DNA from: Pseudomonas sp. TH15
Lineage (GTDB): Bacteria; Pseudomonadota; Gammaproteobacteria; Pseudomonadales; Pseudomonadaceae
DNA length: 64,000 nt
NCBI RefSeq assembly: GCF_016651105.1
Contig: NZ_JAEKEL010000001.1
Span: forward strand, 2,904,001-2,968,000
Reading direction: 5' to 3'
Shown: positions 1-10,906 of the stretch, piece by piece
Position numbering within the stretch: the first letter of the stretch is position 1
Layout of the letters: the number at the start of each line of letters is the position of its first letter
Translations under genes and position numbers: made by a program
Notes under the pieces: model-generated
What the model saw: only the letters and a program-made list of their open reading frames with translations
Told to the model about the DNA's origin: nothing
Databases searched by the model: none

Positions 1-1226
1 AGTTGTTCGTGGACTGGCGTCCGTACCTGGGCCACGCCTGGACTGCACGTCACGACACGAGTTTCGATCTGAAAACCTTGCAGGAACTGTCCGCCAAGCT
101 GCTGGAAATTCCAGAAGGCTTCGTGGTTCAGCGCCAGGTTTCGAAGATCTACGAAGACCGTCAGAAAATGCAAGTCGGCGGCCTGCCGATCAACTGGGGT
201 TACGCCGAAACCATGGCGTACGCGACCCTGGCGTTCGAAGGTCACCCGATCCGCATGACTGGCCAGGACATCGGCCGCGGTACGTTCTCGCACCGTCACG
301 CTGTGTTGCACAACCAGAAAGACGCCGGCAGCTACATTCCGCTGCAGAACCTGTACAAAGGTCAGCCACGTTTCGACTTGTACGATTCGTTCCTGTCCGA
401 AGAAGCCGTACTGGCGTTCGAATACGGTTACTCGACCACCACGCCTGAGGCGCTGGTGATCTGGGAAGCCCAGTTCGGCGACTTCGCCAACGGTGCCCAG
501 GTGGTTATCGACCAGTTCATCACCAGTGGCGAGCACAAGTGGGGCCGTCTTTGCGGTCTGACCATGCTGCTGCCGCACGGTTATGAAGGTCAGGGGCCGG
601 AGCACTCTTCGGCTCGTCTGGAGCGTTACCTGCAACTGTGCGCCGAGCACAACATTCAGGTAGCCGTGCCGACTACGCCGGCTCAGATCTACCACTTGCT
701 GCGTCGTCAGGTGATTCGCCCGCTGCGCAAGCCGTTGATCGTGCTGACACCGAAGTCGCTGCTGCGTCACAAGCTGGCTATTTCGACCCTGGAAGATCTG
801 GCCGAAGGTTCGTTCCAGACCGTGATCCCGGAAATCGATGCCCAAGACCCGAAAAAGGTCGAGCGCATTGTTCTGTGTAGCGGCAAGGTCTACTACGACC
901 TGCTGGAAAAACGTCGTGCCGAAGGTCGTGATGACATCGCCATCGTGCGTATCGAGCAGCTGTACCCATTCCCTGAGGACGACTTGAACGAAGTCCTGGC
1001 TCCTTATACCAACCTCAAACATATCGTTTGGTGTCAGGAAGAGCCGATGAACCAGGGTGCCTGGTACTGCAGCCAACACCACATGCGCCGCATCGTTGGC
1101 AATCACAACAAGGCGCTCGTTCTCGAGTACGCCGGCCGTGATGCTTCTGCTGCACCTGCTTGTGGTTATGCATCGATGCACGCTGAGCAGCAGGAAAAAC
1201 TGCTGCTAGACGCCTTTACTGTTTAA
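1..1226 (+). CDS. sucA: 2-oxoglutarate dehydrogenase E1 component, C-terminal part (5' truncated by window edge)
   Basis: This is the thiamine-diphosphate E1 subunit, which decarboxylates 2-oxoglutarate and passes the succinyl group to the lipoyl arm of SucB in the TCA cycle. The open frame is entered from outside the window and about 407 codons are visible, roughly the last 40% of a ~943-residue protein. Visible features are the transketolase pyrimidine-binding region (GRGTFSHRHA, then LMLPHGYEGQGPEHSSAR) and the C-terminal domain with KPLIVLTPKSLLRH and the QEEPMNQGAW segment typical of SucA. The sucB start lies 42 bp downstream, consistent with one operon. The true start is outside the window, so the first Met-like codon here is not the start. 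Confidence 0.97.
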   Translation, partial: LFVDWRPYLGHAWTARHDTSFDLKTLQELSAKLLEIPEGFVVQRQVSKIYEDRQKMQVGGLPINWGYAETMAYATLAFEGHPIRMTGQDIGRGTFSHRHAVLHNQKDAGSYIPLQNLYKGQPRFDLYDSFLSEEAVLAFEYGYSTTTPEALVIWEAQFGDFANGAQVVIDQFITSGEHKWGRLCGLTMLLPHGYEGQGPEHSSARLERYLQLCAEHNIQVAVPTTPAQIYHLLRRQVIRPLRKPLIVLTPKSLLRHKLAISTLEDLAEGSFQTVIPEIDAQDPKKVERIVLCSGKVYYDLLEKRRAEGRDDIAIVRIEQLYPFPEDDLNEVLAPYTNLKHIVWCQEEPMNQGAWYCSQHHMRRIVGNHNKALVLEYAGRDASAAPACGYASMHAEQQEKLLLDAFTV

Positions 1227-1268
1227 CGCCTTCGCGCACCTGAAACCGAATTTAAGGACCCACTGATA

Positions 1269-2489
1269 ATGGCTATCGAAATCAAAGCCCCCACTTTCCC
1301 GGAATCGGTTGCCGATGGCACCGTTGCCACCTGGCACAAAAAACCAGGCGACGCCGTCAAGCGTGATGACCTGATCGTCGATATCGAAACCGACAAAGTG
1401 GTACTGGAAGTATTGGCTACTGCTGACGGCGTGCTGGGCGCTATCGTCAAGAACGAAGGCGACACCGTTCTGTCCGACGAAGTCCTGGGCTCCATCCAAG
1501 AGGGCGGCGCTGCTGCCGCTCCAGCTGCTGCCGCTGCTCCGGCCGCTGCACAAGCTGCTGCTCCAGCTGCCGACGGCGAAGACGATCCTGTTGCTGCACC
1601 GGCTGCTCGCAAGCTGGCTGAAGAAAACGGCATCAACATCGCTTCCGTTGCCGGCACCGGCAAAGGCGGTCGTGTGACCAAGGAAGACGTAGTCGCTGCT
1701 GTTGCTGCCAAGAAAGCTGCTCCGGCCGCTGCTCCTGCCAAGGCTGCTGCTCCGGCTGCCGCTGCTCCTGTGTTCGCCGCTGGCGACCGCATCGAGAAGC
1801 GCGTACCGATGACCCGCGTGCGGGCCACCGTTGCCAAGCGTCTGGTAGAAGCTCAGTCGAACATGGCGATGCTGACCACTTTCAACGAAGTCGACATGAC
1901 CGAAGTCATGGCCCTGCGTTCGAAGTACAAGGACCTGTTCGAGAAGTCCCACAACGGCGTACGCCTGGGCTTCATGTCGTTCTTCGTCAAAGCAGCTACC
2001 GAAGCGCTGAAACGCTTCCCGGCTGTCAACGCGTCGATCGACGGTGCTGACATCGTTTACCACGGCTACGCCGATGTTGGTGTTGCTGTTTCCAGCGACC
2101 GCGGTCTGGTTGTACCGGTTCTGCGTAACGCCGAACTGATGAGCCTGGCTGAAATCGAAGGCGGCATCGCTGCTTTCGGCAAAAAGGCGCGCGACGGCAA
2201 GCTGTCGATGGACGAAATGACCGGTGGTACGTTCACCATCACCAACGGTGGTACTTTCGGTTCGATGATGTCGACCCCGATCGTCAACCCGCCGCAAGCG
2301 GCCATCCTGGGCATGCACAACATTCTGCAGCGTCCTATGGCGATCAACGGTCAGGTCGTTATCCGTCCGATGATGTACCTGGCTCTGTCCTACGATCACC
2401 GTCTGATCGATGGCAAAGAAGCTGTGACCTTCCTGGTTACCATCAAGAACCTGCTGGAAGACCCGGCTCGTTTGCTGCTGGATATCTGA
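1269..2489 (+). CDS. sucB: dihydrolipoyllysine-residue succinyltransferase (E2 of 2-oxoglutarate dehydrogenase)
   Basis: This E2 core enzyme moves the succinyl group from E1 onto CoA. The 406 residues contain one lipoyl domain (about 1-75) with the lipoyl lysine K43 in DIETDKVV. Two Ala/Pro-rich linkers flank a peripheral subunit-binding domain (about 110-150, [12 protein letters not shown] and [11 protein letters not shown]). The catalytic domain ends in [11 protein letters not shown], with catalytic His at about 377 and Asp at about 381. The start at 1269 has an AAGGA ribosome binding site about 11 bases upstream. The single lipoyl domain and C-terminus fit SucB rather than AceF. It sits between sucA and lpd in the expected order. 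Confidence 0.98.
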   Translation: MAIEIKAPTFPESVADGTVATWHKKPGDAVKRDDLIVDIETDKVVLEVLATADGVLGAIVKNEGDTVLSDEVLGSIQEGGAAAAPAAAAAPAAAQAAAPAADGEDDPVAAPAARKLAEENGINIASVAGTGKGGRVTKEDVVAAVAAKKAAPAAAPAKAAAPAAAAPVFAAGDRIEKRVPMTRVRATVAKRLVEAQSNMAMLTTFNEVDMTEVMALRSKYKDLFEKSHNGVRLGFMSFFVKAATEALKRFPAVNASIDGADIVYHGYADVGVAVSSDRGLVVPVLRNAELMSLAEIEGGIAAFGKKARDGKLSMDEMTGGTFTITNGGTFGSMMSTPIVNPPQAAILGMHNILQRPMAINGQVVIRPMMYLALSYDHRLIDGKEAVTFLVTIKNLLEDPARLLLDI

Positions 2490-2493
2490 TAGA

Positions 2494-2560
2494 AGCAGCC
2501 GCAGGTTTCAAGTCCAAAACTGCAAGTAATTGCAGCTTGGCTTGAGGCTTGCGGCTTCAA
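2494..2560. repeat. intercistronic hairpin between sucB and lpd
   Basis: Bases 2497-2512 and 2541-2556 form a 16-bp inverted repeat that pairs fully if G-U pairs are allowed, with an internal TGCA...TGCA. The base composition (runs of CTTGAGGCTTGCGGCT type) looks like the dispersed CTTGCAGCTTG repeats of fluorescent pseudomonads. It may be an mRNA processing or stability element inside the operon. Confidence 0.5.
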
Positions 2561-2587
2561 GCTTGTTGCTAAAAGAGGATTTTTTGA

Positions 2588-4024
<1,437 letters not shown>

Positions 4025-4224
4025 GACAAGACAATAAGAAACCACGGCGGAAGGCCCGTCGTGAGCCTTGCGTGCAAGACTCACCGCGGAATGTCCGCCG
4101 GACGCAGCCTTGCGTAGTCTCACCGGTTATCCGGAACACCTACGCAAGCAGCAGTCACAGGTGGTGCGGCACTTGATCGAGTGCAGCACCGAATGCGCAG
4201 TACCTAACGAAGACGGTAATAAGC
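4025..4224 (+). promoter_or_regulatory. structured intercistronic RNA region upstream of sucC
   Basis: This 200-bp gap lies inside an otherwise tight operon and can fold into successive hairpins. A 9-bp perfect stem CTTGCGTAG (4111-4119) pairs with CTACGCAAG (4140-4148) and encloses ACCGG/CCGG. A second stem, GGTGCGGCACTT (4163-4174) with GAGTGCAGCACC (4179-4190), has a GATC loop. sucC then starts at 4225 with only a weak Shine-Dalgarno sequence. I recall a candidate Rfam motif named sucC in this position in Pseudomonas, but I could not check it. The role could be RNA processing, sRNA control or a ligand-sensing leader. Confidence 0.5.
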
Positions 4225-5391
4225 ATGAATCTTCACGAGTATCAGGGTAAGCAGCTGTTCGCTGAATACGGCCTGCCAGTATCCCAGGGTTTCGCCGTAG
4301 ACACCCCGGAAGCAGCAGCAGAAGCGTGCGACAAAATCGGCGGGACCGAATGGGTTGTCAAAGCCCAGGTTCACGCAGGTGGTCGCGGTAAAGCGGGCGG
4401 CGTTAAGCTGGTTCGCAGCAAAGAAGACGCCAAAGCATTCGCTCAACAGTGGTTGGGCAAGCGTCTGGTGACTTACCAGACTGATGCCAATGGTCAGCCA
4501 GTCACCAAGATCCTGGTTGAATCGTGCACTGATATCGCTAAAGAGCTGTACCTGGGCGCTGTCGTTGACCGTTCGAGCCGTCGCATCGTGTTCATGGCTT
4601 CCACCGAAGGTGGCGTGGACATCGAGAAAATCGCTCACGACACCCCTGAGAAAATCCTCAAGGCCACTATCGATCCACTGGTTGGCGCTCAGCCATTCCA
4701 GGGTCGCGAGCTGGCATTCCAGCTGGGTCTGGAAGGCAAGCAAGTTGCTCAGTTCGCCAAGATCTTCGTAGGTCTGGCCAAGCTGTTCAAGGATCACGAC
4801 CTGGCTCTGCTGGAAGTGAACCCGCTGGTGATCAAGGCTGACGGCGATCTGCATTGCCTCGACGCCAAGATCAACATCGACGCCAACGCCATGTACCGTC
4901 AGCCTAAGCTGAAAACTTTCCACGATCCGTCGCAAGACGATCCGCGCGAAGCGCACGCTGCCAAGTTCGAACTGAACTACGTAGCACTGGAAGGCAACAT
5001 CGGTTGCATGGTCAACGGTGCTGGCCTGGCCATGGGTACCATGGACATCGTCAACCTGCATGGCGGCAAACCAGCCAACTTCCTCGACGTGGGCGGCGGT
5101 GCTACCAAAGAACGCGTTACCGAAGCGTTCAAGATCATCCTGTCCGACACTAACGTCGCTGCAGTATTGGTCAACATCTTCGGCGGCATCGTTCGTTGCG
5201 ACATGATTGCCGAAGGCATCATCGGTGCAGTGAAAGAAGTCGGCGTGAAAATCCCGGTTGTTGTTCGCCTTGAAGGTAACAACGCTGAACTGGGCGCTAA
5301 AGTACTGGCAGAAAGCGGTTTGAACATCATCGCTGCTACCAGCCTGACCGACGCTGCTCAACAAGTTGTCAAAGCTGCGGAGGGCAAATAA
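4225..5391 (+). CDS. sucC: succinyl-CoA synthetase (ADP-forming) beta subunit
   Basis: This subunit carries the ATP-grasp and part of the succinate/CoA site of succinyl-CoA ligase, which makes ATP or GTP from succinyl-CoA. It has the usual 388 residues and begins [16 protein letters not shown], diagnostic for SucC. The ATP-grasp region has [16 protein letters not shown], and the C-terminal ligase domain has [16 protein letters not shown] and [12 protein letters not shown]. The stop overlaps the sucD start by one base (TAATG), so translation is probably coupled. Confidence 0.98.
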   Translation: MNLHEYQGKQLFAEYGLPVSQGFAVDTPEAAAEACDKIGGTEWVVKAQVHAGGRGKAGGVKLVRSKEDAKAFAQQWLGKRLVTYQTDANGQPVTKILVESCTDIAKELYLGAVVDRSSRRIVFMASTEGGVDIEKIAHDTPEKILKATIDPLVGAQPFQGRELAFQLGLEGKQVAQFAKIFVGLAKLFKDHDLALLEVNPLVIKADGDLHCLDAKINIDANAMYRQPKLKTFHDPSQDDPREAHAAKFELNYVALEGNIGCMVNGAGLAMGTMDIVNLHGGKPANFLDVGGGATKERVTEAFKIILSDTNVAAVLVNIFGGIVRCDMIAEGIIGAVKEVGVKIPVVVRLEGNNAELGAKVLAESGLNIIAATSLTDAAQQVVKAAEGK

Positions 5392-6272
5392 TGAGCGTCC
5401 TGATCAATAAAGACACCAAAGTTATCTGCCAGGGTATTACCGGTTCGCAAGGTAGTTTCCACACCCAGCAAGCCATCGAATACGGCACCAAGATGGTTGG
5501 TGGCGTTACTCCTGGTAAGGGCGGCACCGAGCACCTGGGTCTGCCAGTGTTCAACACCGTGAAAGACGCTGTAGCTGCCACTGGCGCCACCGCCAGCGTG
5601 ATCTACGTTCCAGCTCCTTTCTGCAAAGACTCCATCCTGGAAGCAGCATTCGGCGGCATCAAGCTGATCGTTTGCATCACTGAAGGCATTCCTACCCTGG
5701 ACATGCTGGATGCCAAGGTCAAGTGCGACGAACTGGGCGTAGTCCTGATCGGTCCTAACTGCCCAGGCGTGATCACTCCAGGCGAATGCAAGATCGGCAT
5801 CATGCCAGGTCACATTCACTTGCCAGGCAAGGTCGGTATCGTTTCCCGTTCCGGCACCCTGACCTACGAAGCTGTTAAGCAGACTACTGACGCCGGTTTC
5901 GGTCAGTCGACTTGCGTCGGCATCGGCGGTGACCCGATCCCGGGTTCGAACTTCATCGACATCCTGAAGCTGTTCCAGGAAGACCCGAAGACCGAAGCGA
6001 TCGTAATGATCGGTGAGATCGGCGGTTCGGCTGAAGAAGAAGCGGCTGCCTACATCAAGGCACACGTGACCAAGCCGGTTGTTTCCTACATCGCTGGTGT
6101 GACTGCCCCTGCTGGCAAGCGCATGGGCCATGCTGGCGCAATCATCTCTGGCGGCAAGGGCACTGCAGACGAGAAGTTTGCTGCCCTGGAAGACGCAGGC
6201 GTTAAAACCGTGCGTTCGCTGGCAGACATCGGCAAGGCTTTGTCCGAGCTGACCGGTTGGGCTGTCAAGTAA
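5391..6272 (+). CDS. sucD: succinyl-CoA synthetase alpha subunit
   Basis: This is the CoA-binding subunit that carries the phosphohistidine intermediate. It has 293 residues, with an N-terminal Rossmann CoA-binding domain ([20 protein letters not shown]), the [12 protein letters not shown] loop, and the phosphorylated His at about 247 in [13 protein letters not shown]. It is the last gene of the suc operon; a strong intrinsic terminator follows within 30 bp. Confidence 0.98.
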   Translation: MSVLINKDTKVICQGITGSQGSFHTQQAIEYGTKMVGGVTPGKGGTEHLGLPVFNTVKDAVAATGATASVIYVPAPFCKDSILEAAFGGIKLIVCITEGIPTLDMLDAKVKCDELGVVLIGPNCPGVITPGECKIGIMPGHIHLPGKVGIVSRSGTLTYEAVKQTTDAGFGQSTCVGIGGDPIPGSNFIDILKLFQEDPKTEAIVMIGEIGGSAEEEAAAYIKAHVTKPVVSYIAGVTAPAGKRMGHAGAIISGGKGTADEKFAALEDAGVKTVRSLADIGKALSELTGWAVK

Positions 6273-6297
6273 GCCTCGCGCTTAGCTGACGCTTCAC

Positions 6298-6332
6298 CAA
6301 ACAAAGGCCACCTTCGGGTGGCCTTTGTTGTT
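6298..6332 (+). terminator. intrinsic terminator of the suc operon
   Basis: ACAAAGGCCACC-TTCG-GGTGGCCTTTGT hairpin with a UUCG-type loop, followed by TTGTT. It lies directly after sucD. Confidence 0.9.
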
Positions 6333-6361
6333 TCCGGGATTTGAGCCATTCGCAGGGTTTT

Positions 6362-6493
6362 TGTGGCGAGGGGGCTTGCCCCCGTTGGGTTGCGAAGCGA
6401 CCCCAAAACAGGCGATTGCGTTACGTCAGGTAGATCACATTTGTTTGATTTGCGACTACTTCGCAGCCGAACGGGGGCAATCCCCTCGCCACA
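6362..6493. repeat. REP-like inverted pair, GGCGAGGG class
   Basis: The left arm begins TGTGGCGAGGGGGCTTGCCC and the right arm ends GGGGGCAATCCCCTCGCCAC. The arms are reverse complements and enclose a further pair around GGGTTGCGAAGCGACCCC and TTCGCAGCC. It sits between sucD and brnQ and belongs to the same class as the repeats at 17058, 44259 and 57221. Confidence 0.75.
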
Positions 6494-6734
6494 GGATCCT
6501 GTGAAGGTAAATTAGATATGTAAACGCGACATCGAAATGTCGCGTATCGGATACTTCGCCCCCTAACAGTGCGTTTGTCGTGCAAATTCGTTAGGCTAGC
6601 AGCCATTTTTGCGTCCGCTGCCCACAAGGTCGCTACGCGCTAAACGGGTTGGTCCTATACAGACCGACAGCATTTCCCTCACCCATAGGGAAATCCCTCT
6701 CTAAATTCCGATTCAGTAGTGTGGTATTTCCTTA
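6494..6734 (+). promoter_or_regulatory. brnQ upstream region with an 8-bp palindrome
   Basis: No gene is visible here. CGCGACAT (6525-6532) and ATGTCGCG (6537-6544) form a perfect inverted repeat around CGAA and could be an operator or a hairpin. No clear Shine-Dalgarno sequence precedes the brnQ ATG. Confidence 0.35.
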
Positions 6735-8048
6735 ATGAAAGTGTTGAAAGGCCAGGACATCCTGGCACTTGGTTTTATGACGTTTGCCCTGTTTGTCGGG
6801 GCCGGCAACATCATCTTCCCGCCTATCGTCGGTTTGCAGTCCGGGCCTCATGTCTGGATGGCGGCGCTGGGTTTTCTGATCACTGCAGTCGGTCTGCCGG
6901 TGATCACCGTTGTCGCCCTGGCCAAGGTCGGTGGGGCAATGGATGCGTTGAGCAGCCCGATCGGTAAAGTCGCTGGTGGCCTGTTGGCCGCGGCGTGCTA
7001 CCTGGCTGTCGGCCCGCTGTTTGCGACGCCGCGCACCGCCACCGTGTCCTTCGAAGTAGGCCTGGCGCCGCTGACCGGTGAGAGCCCGCTGGCGCTGTTC
7101 CTCTACAGCTCGGTGTACTTCCTGTTGGTGTTCTTTATCTCGCTGTATCCGGGCCGCCTGCTGGATACCGTAGGACGTTTCCTTGCGCCGCTGAAGATCA
7201 TCGCCCTGGCCGTGCTCGGCATCGCCGCGTTCGCCTTGCCGGCCGGTGATATCGGCGTGGCCACGCCTGAATATGTGGCGGCACCGTTCTCTCAAGGGTT
7301 TATCAATGGTTACCTGACCATGGATACCCTGGGTGCTCTGGTGTTCGGCATCGTTATCGTTAACGCGATCCGCTCCCGTGGCGTCGAGTCGCCAGCGTTG
7401 ATCACCCGTTACGCGATCATTGCCGGTTTGATTGCCGGCGTCGGTCTGGCGCTGGTGTACGTCAGCCTGTTCCGCCTCGGTTCGGGCAGCCATGAAGTGG
7501 CCGCCGGTGCCGCGAATGGTGCGGCCGTCCTGCACGCCTACGTGCAGCACACCTTCGGTTCGCTGGGCAGCGGTTTCCTGGCGGTGTTGATCTCGTTGGC
7601 CTGCCTGGTGACTGCGGTCGGCCTGACTTGCGCCTGCGCCGAATACTTCAGCCGGGTGTTGCCTCTGTCCTACAAGACACTGGTCATCATCCTGGCGGTG
7701 TTCTCGCTGTTTGTGTCCAACCTGGGCCTCACCAAGCTGATCGCGTTCTCGATCCCGGTGCTGACCGCGATCTACCCGCCGTGCATCGTCCTGGTCGCCC
7801 TGAGCTTCTGCAAAGACTTCTGGCGTGAACAGGGCCGCATCGTTGGCCCGGTGATGCTGGTGTCGTTCATTTTCGGCATGATCGACGCGCTTAAAGGTGC
7901 CGGTCTGGCGGACTGGATGCCGACGCAGCTGTCGCACCTGCCGTTGAGCGAACAAGGTCTGGCCTGGCTGGTGCCGTCGGTCATGACCCTGGTAGTGGCC
8001 GCCGTTTGCGATCGCATGCTCGGCAAGCGCGCCGAAGCCCTGGCTTAA
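6735..8048 (+). CDS. brnQ: branched-chain amino acid transport system II carrier protein (BrnQ/BraB family)
   Basis: This inner-membrane carrier imports leucine, isoleucine and valine with a cation (sodium in the characterised Pseudomonas BraB). The 437 residues have about 12 hydrophobic segments and the family signature [14 protein letters not shown] near the N-terminus. Length and N-terminus fit BraB of P. aeruginosa as I remember it. It appears to be a single-gene unit with its own terminator. The weak ribosome binding site and the long upstream region suggest regulation upstream. Confidence 0.95.
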   Translation: MKVLKGQDILALGFMTFALFVGAGNIIFPPIVGLQSGPHVWMAALGFLITAVGLPVITVVALAKVGGAMDALSSPIGKVAGGLLAAACYLAVGPLFATPRTATVSFEVGLAPLTGESPLALFLYSSVYFLLVFFISLYPGRLLDTVGRFLAPLKIIALAVLGIAAFALPAGDIGVATPEYVAAPFSQGFINGYLTMDTLGALVFGIVIVNAIRSRGVESPALITRYAIIAGLIAGVGLALVYVSLFRLGSGSHEVAAGAANGAAVLHAYVQHTFGSLGSGFLAVLISLACLVTAVGLTCACAEYFSRVLPLSYKTLVIILAVFSLFVSNLGLTKLIAFSIPVLTAIYPPCIVLVALSFCKDFWREQGRIVGPVMLVSFIFGMIDALKGAGLADWMPTQLSHLPLSEQGLAWLVPSVMTLVVAAVCDRMLGKRAEALA

Positions 8049-8089
8049 ACCTGACCGTCCGCCACAAGCGGGCAGCAGGCCAAAACAGA

Positions 8090-8123
8090 AATGCCCCGTA
8101 TCAATCGATACGGGGCATTTTTT
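8090..8123 (+). terminator. intrinsic terminator after brnQ
   Basis: AATGCCCCGTA and TACGGGGCATT form a stem around TCAATCGA, followed by T(5). Confidence 0.9.
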
Positions 8124-8181
8124 ATGGGCGTGAGGCAGTGTCTTTTTCCGTCAGCTAGCGTCGAAGGGTTGCATCGCTTTT

Positions 8182-8273
8182 TGTAGGAGCGAAGCTTGCT
8201 CGCGAAGGCGGCGGTACATTCAACATTGATGTTGACTGACACACCGCTTTCGCGAGCAAGCTTTGCTCCTACA
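8182..8273. repeat. REPIN (inverted REP pair)
   Basis: Left TGTAGGAGCGAAGCTTGCTC with GCGAAGGCGG; right CCGCTTTCGCGAGCAAGC with TTTGCTCCTACA. The spacer is about 30 bp. It ends ~23 bp before the next gene. Confidence 0.85.
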
Positions 8274-8296
8274 GGTCACGTATTCAAAGGAATTGC

Positions 8297-9034
8297 ATGT
8301 CGTTCATCCACGCCAACCTGATCCACCTTCTCGCCGCGCTCTGGTTTGTCATCTGCTGGGGCGGCTACACCCGTTATGCGACGTGGAAGGGCCGTGATAC
8401 CGCGTGCCTGGCCAGCGTGCTGCATCTGTACCGCGAAGACTGGATGCGCCGCATGCTGCTGCGTGACAACCGCATCGCCGATGCCAGCGTGATCGGCAAC
8501 CTGGAACGCAACGCCTCGTTTTTCGCCTCCAGCACCTTGATTATCCTGGCGGGTATTCTCACCCTACTCGGCGCCTCCGAAAGGGCTGTGTCGTTGCTGG
8601 CAGACATTCCCATGGTCCAGCAGGCTTCTCAGGGTATGTCGGAGATCAAGTTGCTGTGTCTGGCGATGGTGTTTGTCTACGCGTTCTTCACCTTCAGTTG
8701 GTGCATGCGTCAGTACAACTTCGCGGCCGTGCTAGTTGGCTCGGCACCGATGATCGGCGAGCGGCATGTTTCCGAGCAGGAGCGTAAAGCCTTCGCCGCA
8801 CGTGCGGCGCGGGTGATCTCGATGGCGGCCAACCAGTTCAACTTCGGCCTGCGCTCTTACTACTTCGGCATGACCATGCTGGCCTGGTTCGTCAGCCCAT
8901 GGCTGTTCATGTTGATGAGCACCGGCGTGGTGCTGGTGTTGTATCGTCGGGAGTTTCACTCCGACGTTCTCGACGTGATGGTCTATACCCCTACAGAGGC
9001 GCCATTGCCCGAAGCCAACAAAGAGGCCGCTTGA
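8297..9034 (+). CDS. DUF599 domain-containing membrane protein
   Basis: An inner-membrane protein of unknown function with 245 residues. Hydrophobic segments lie at about 5-25, 70-90, 115-135 and 190-215. The conserved family-like stretch WGGYTRYATWKGRD near the N-terminus and the LERNASFFASSTLIILAG segment support the DUF599 call. AAAGGA precedes the ATG. The stop overlaps the next ATG (TGATGA arrangement), so the two genes are probably co-translated. Confidence 0.8.
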   Translation: MSFIHANLIHLLAALWFVICWGGYTRYATWKGRDTACLASVLHLYREDWMRRMLLRDNRIADASVIGNLERNASFFASSTLIILAGILTLLGASERAVSLLADIPMVQQASQGMSEIKLLCLAMVFVYAFFTFSWCMRQYNFAAVLVGSAPMIGERHVSEQERKAFAARAARVISMAANQFNFGLRSYYFGMTMLAWFVSPWLFMLMSTGVVLVLYRREFHSDVLDVMVYTPTEAPLPEANKEAA

Positions 9035-9435
9035 TGAGTATTCCGTTCTGGTGTGTGTTTATCAGTGCATTGCTGATTTACGTGGCCCGCATGCCCGTGG
9101 CCAAAGCCATGAAAGAGCAGGGCGGTTACAACAATCACCTGCCACGCCAGCAACAGGCGCAACTAACCGGTTTGGGCGCCCGTGCATTGGCGGCTCACCA
9201 GAACAGTATCGAAGCCTTCATCTTGTTTGCAGTGGGCGTGTTGATGGCGCACACCACGCAAACGGCGGGGTGGCTGATCGACTCGCTGGCGATCATCTTT
9301 GTGGTCGCGCGCATTCTCTATTTGTTGTGCTATCTGGCGGATATACCAAAGCTGCGCAGTTTGGTCTGGATCGTCGGGTTAGTCTGTTCGTTATTGCTGA
9401 TGATTAGTCCGACTTTTAAAACCGTTTTGCTCTAA
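9034..9435 (+). CDS. MAPEG family membrane protein
   Basis: A small 133-residue, four-helix integral membrane protein of the MAPEG family (membrane-associated proteins in eicosanoid and glutathione metabolism). Bacterial members have no assigned substrate in most cases. The conserved helix-2 motif is seen around GARALAAHQNSIEAFILFA. The start at 9034 was chosen because it overlaps the preceding stop as ATGA; an earlier in-frame ATG would read deep into the upstream gene. Probably an operon with the DUF599 gene. Confidence 0.88.
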   Translation: MSIPFWCVFISALLIYVARMPVAKAMKEQGGYNNHLPRQQQAQLTGLGARALAAHQNSIEAFILFAVGVLMAHTTQTAGWLIDSLAIIFVVARILYLLCYLADIPKLRSLVWIVGLVCSLLLMISPTFKTVLL

Positions 9436-9453
9436 CGCAGCAAATAACAGGCA

Positions 9454-9487
9454 AAAGAAAACCCGCACTTGGCGGGTTTTCTTTTCT
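9454..9487. terminator. bidirectional terminator between convergent genes
   Basis: AAAAGAAAACCCGC-ACTTG-GCGGGTTTTCTTTT. The A and T runs on both sides suit both the plus-strand MAPEG gene and the minus-strand lipoprotein gene. Confidence 0.9.
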
Positions 9488-9504
9488 CTGCATCAAGAGG
9501 CAAA

Positions 9505-9741
9505 TTATTGCTTCTTGGCAGCTTCGTCTTGTGCAGCCTGGTTCGATTCAGCCTGATCTTTGGCGGCTTCGGCGTTTTCTTTCGCCGCGTCGTTCACTTT
9601 ATCCTGAGCTTCGTTCATTTTTTGCTGGGCTTGCTCAGCATGTTGGTTAGCATCTTGAGCTTTGTCCTCGGATTTTTTATCGCAAGCAGCGAGACCGAGG
9701 GAAGCGGTCAACATCAAGGCAATAGCTAAAGTCTTACGCAT
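9505..9741 (-). CDS. small predicted lipoprotein with Ala/Gln-rich coiled-coil tail
   Basis: A 78-residue protein with a signal peptide and lipobox LGLAAC (Cys at about 20), then a charged Ala/Asp/Gln/Lys-rich tail likely to form a helix or coiled coil. The pattern recalls Lpp/OprI-type small lipoproteins but without a clear homology call. The start at 9741 is chosen because it begins the signal peptide (MRKTLAIALML) and has AAGGAG upstream; an upstream in-frame ATG would add 23 non-signal residues. It is probably attached to a membrane facing the periplasm. Confidence 0.8.
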   Translation of the reverse strand: MRKTLAIALMLTASLGLAACDKKSEDKAQDANQHAEQAQQKMNEAQDKVNDAAKENAEAAKDQAESNQAAQDEAAKKQ

Positions 9742-9899
9742 GGGGTGTTTCTCCTTATGGAAAATATCTACTGGCCTTTCGAGCACAACCGCCGACGATA
9801 AGTTCCTCATTTCATACAGATATATATGTTTTTAACGATACGGAACTTTTGCCTGATTCACCTGAGGCTTTGGCTGGATACTAAGAAGAGATTTACCTA

Positions 9900-10376
9900 A
9901 TGGCCGACAACCCCATTTTTGAGCGTGCAACACGATTTCTATCGGCACTGCGACATTGTCAGGTACTCGGTTTACGCGTGCACAGCGCAAGCAATGAAGG
10001 GCTGACAGTGATCCTGCCCTACAGCCCGCAAATTGTCGGAAACCCGCAAACCGGTGTCATCCATGGTGGCGCCCTGACGTCGCTGATGGACACCGCGTGC
10101 GGCATGTCCACCCTGTGCGTGTTGCCGGAATTCGAAGTCTGCCCGACCCTCGATTTGCGCATTGACTACATGCACGCGGCCCAGCCGCATAAGGATGTCT
10201 ACGGTTTCGCCCAGTGTTACCGGGTGACCACTGACGTGATCTTCGCCCGAGGCTTTGCCTACCAGGACGACCCCGAGCACCCCATCGCCCACGTGGTCGG
10301 CACTTTTATGCGCATGGGCAAGGGCATCAAAGGCACTAAAGGCTTTGGCGGCACGATCGCCGGAGGTGCGAAATGA
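9900..10376 (+). CDS. PaaI-family hotdog thioesterase
   Basis: A 158-residue hotdog-fold acyl-CoA thioesterase-like protein. The hotdog helix carries HGGALTSLMDTACG, where the His/Gly and Asp residues of PaaI/YbaW-type enzymes lie. The downstream strand DLRIDYMHAAQP is also typical. The substrate is not predictable. The gene overlaps the next, also a hotdog protein, by 4 bp (ATGA), so the two may form a hetero-oligomer or act in sequence. Confidence 0.85.
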   Translation: MADNPIFERATRFLSALRHCQVLGLRVHSASNEGLTVILPYSPQIVGNPQTGVIHGGALTSLMDTACGMSTLCVLPEFEVCPTLDLRIDYMHAAQPHKDVYGFAQCYRVTTDVIFARGFAYQDDPEHPIAHVVGTFMRMGKGIKGTKGFGGTIAGGAK

Positions 10377-10825
10377 CCGATTCGTTCAAGGAACAACTTC
10401 AACAGGCCCACGCGCAAGGGGACTACGCCTCGCTGCTACACCTGATCCCGTACGCCAAGTTGATTGGTGTCGAGTGTTCGCGAGTCGGGGATGAGTTGCT
10501 GTTCCGCTTGCCGGCCAACAAGGACAACATTGGTAACCCTTTATTGCCGGCGATCCATGGCGGCGTGATCGCCGGGTTCATGGAGCTGTCGGCGGCACTG
10601 CACCTGTTGATCTTCACCGGCTCGCCCGGTGTGCCGAAGATTATCGACTTCTCCCTCGACTATCTGCGCGCCGGGCAATTTCGCGATACCTGGGCGCGTT
10701 GCCAGGTTTGCCGCCAGGGGCGGCGGGTGGCCAACGTGGCGATAACGGCCTGGCAAACCACCGAAGCCGAGCCGATTGCCACGGCCCGGGGGCATTTCAA
10801 AATTGAAGACCCCTTGAAATCCTGA
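10373..10825 (+). CDS. PaaI-family hotdog thioesterase, second copy
   Basis: A 150-residue hotdog-fold protein. The motif HGGVIAGFMELSAA is aligned with the previous gene but has Glu where the partner has Asp. The strand DFSLDYLRAGQ and C-terminal ARGHFKIE also match the fold. ATGA overlap with the upstream gene indicates an operon. It is a diverged paralogue of its neighbour; substrate unknown. Confidence 0.85.
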   Translation: MTDSFKEQLQQAHAQGDYASLLHLIPYAKLIGVECSRVGDELLFRLPANKDNIGNPLLPAIHGGVIAGFMELSAALHLLIFTGSPGVPKIIDFSLDYLRAGQFRDTWARCQVCRQGRRVANVAITAWQTTEAEPIATARGHFKIEDPLKS

Positions 10826-10906
10826 ACTCAGCCCCAAACTCTGATGACAACCCGCCGCCGACCCTTCAGGTCGCGGCCACTGCCATCTGATTGGAGTTTG
10901 ATGACC

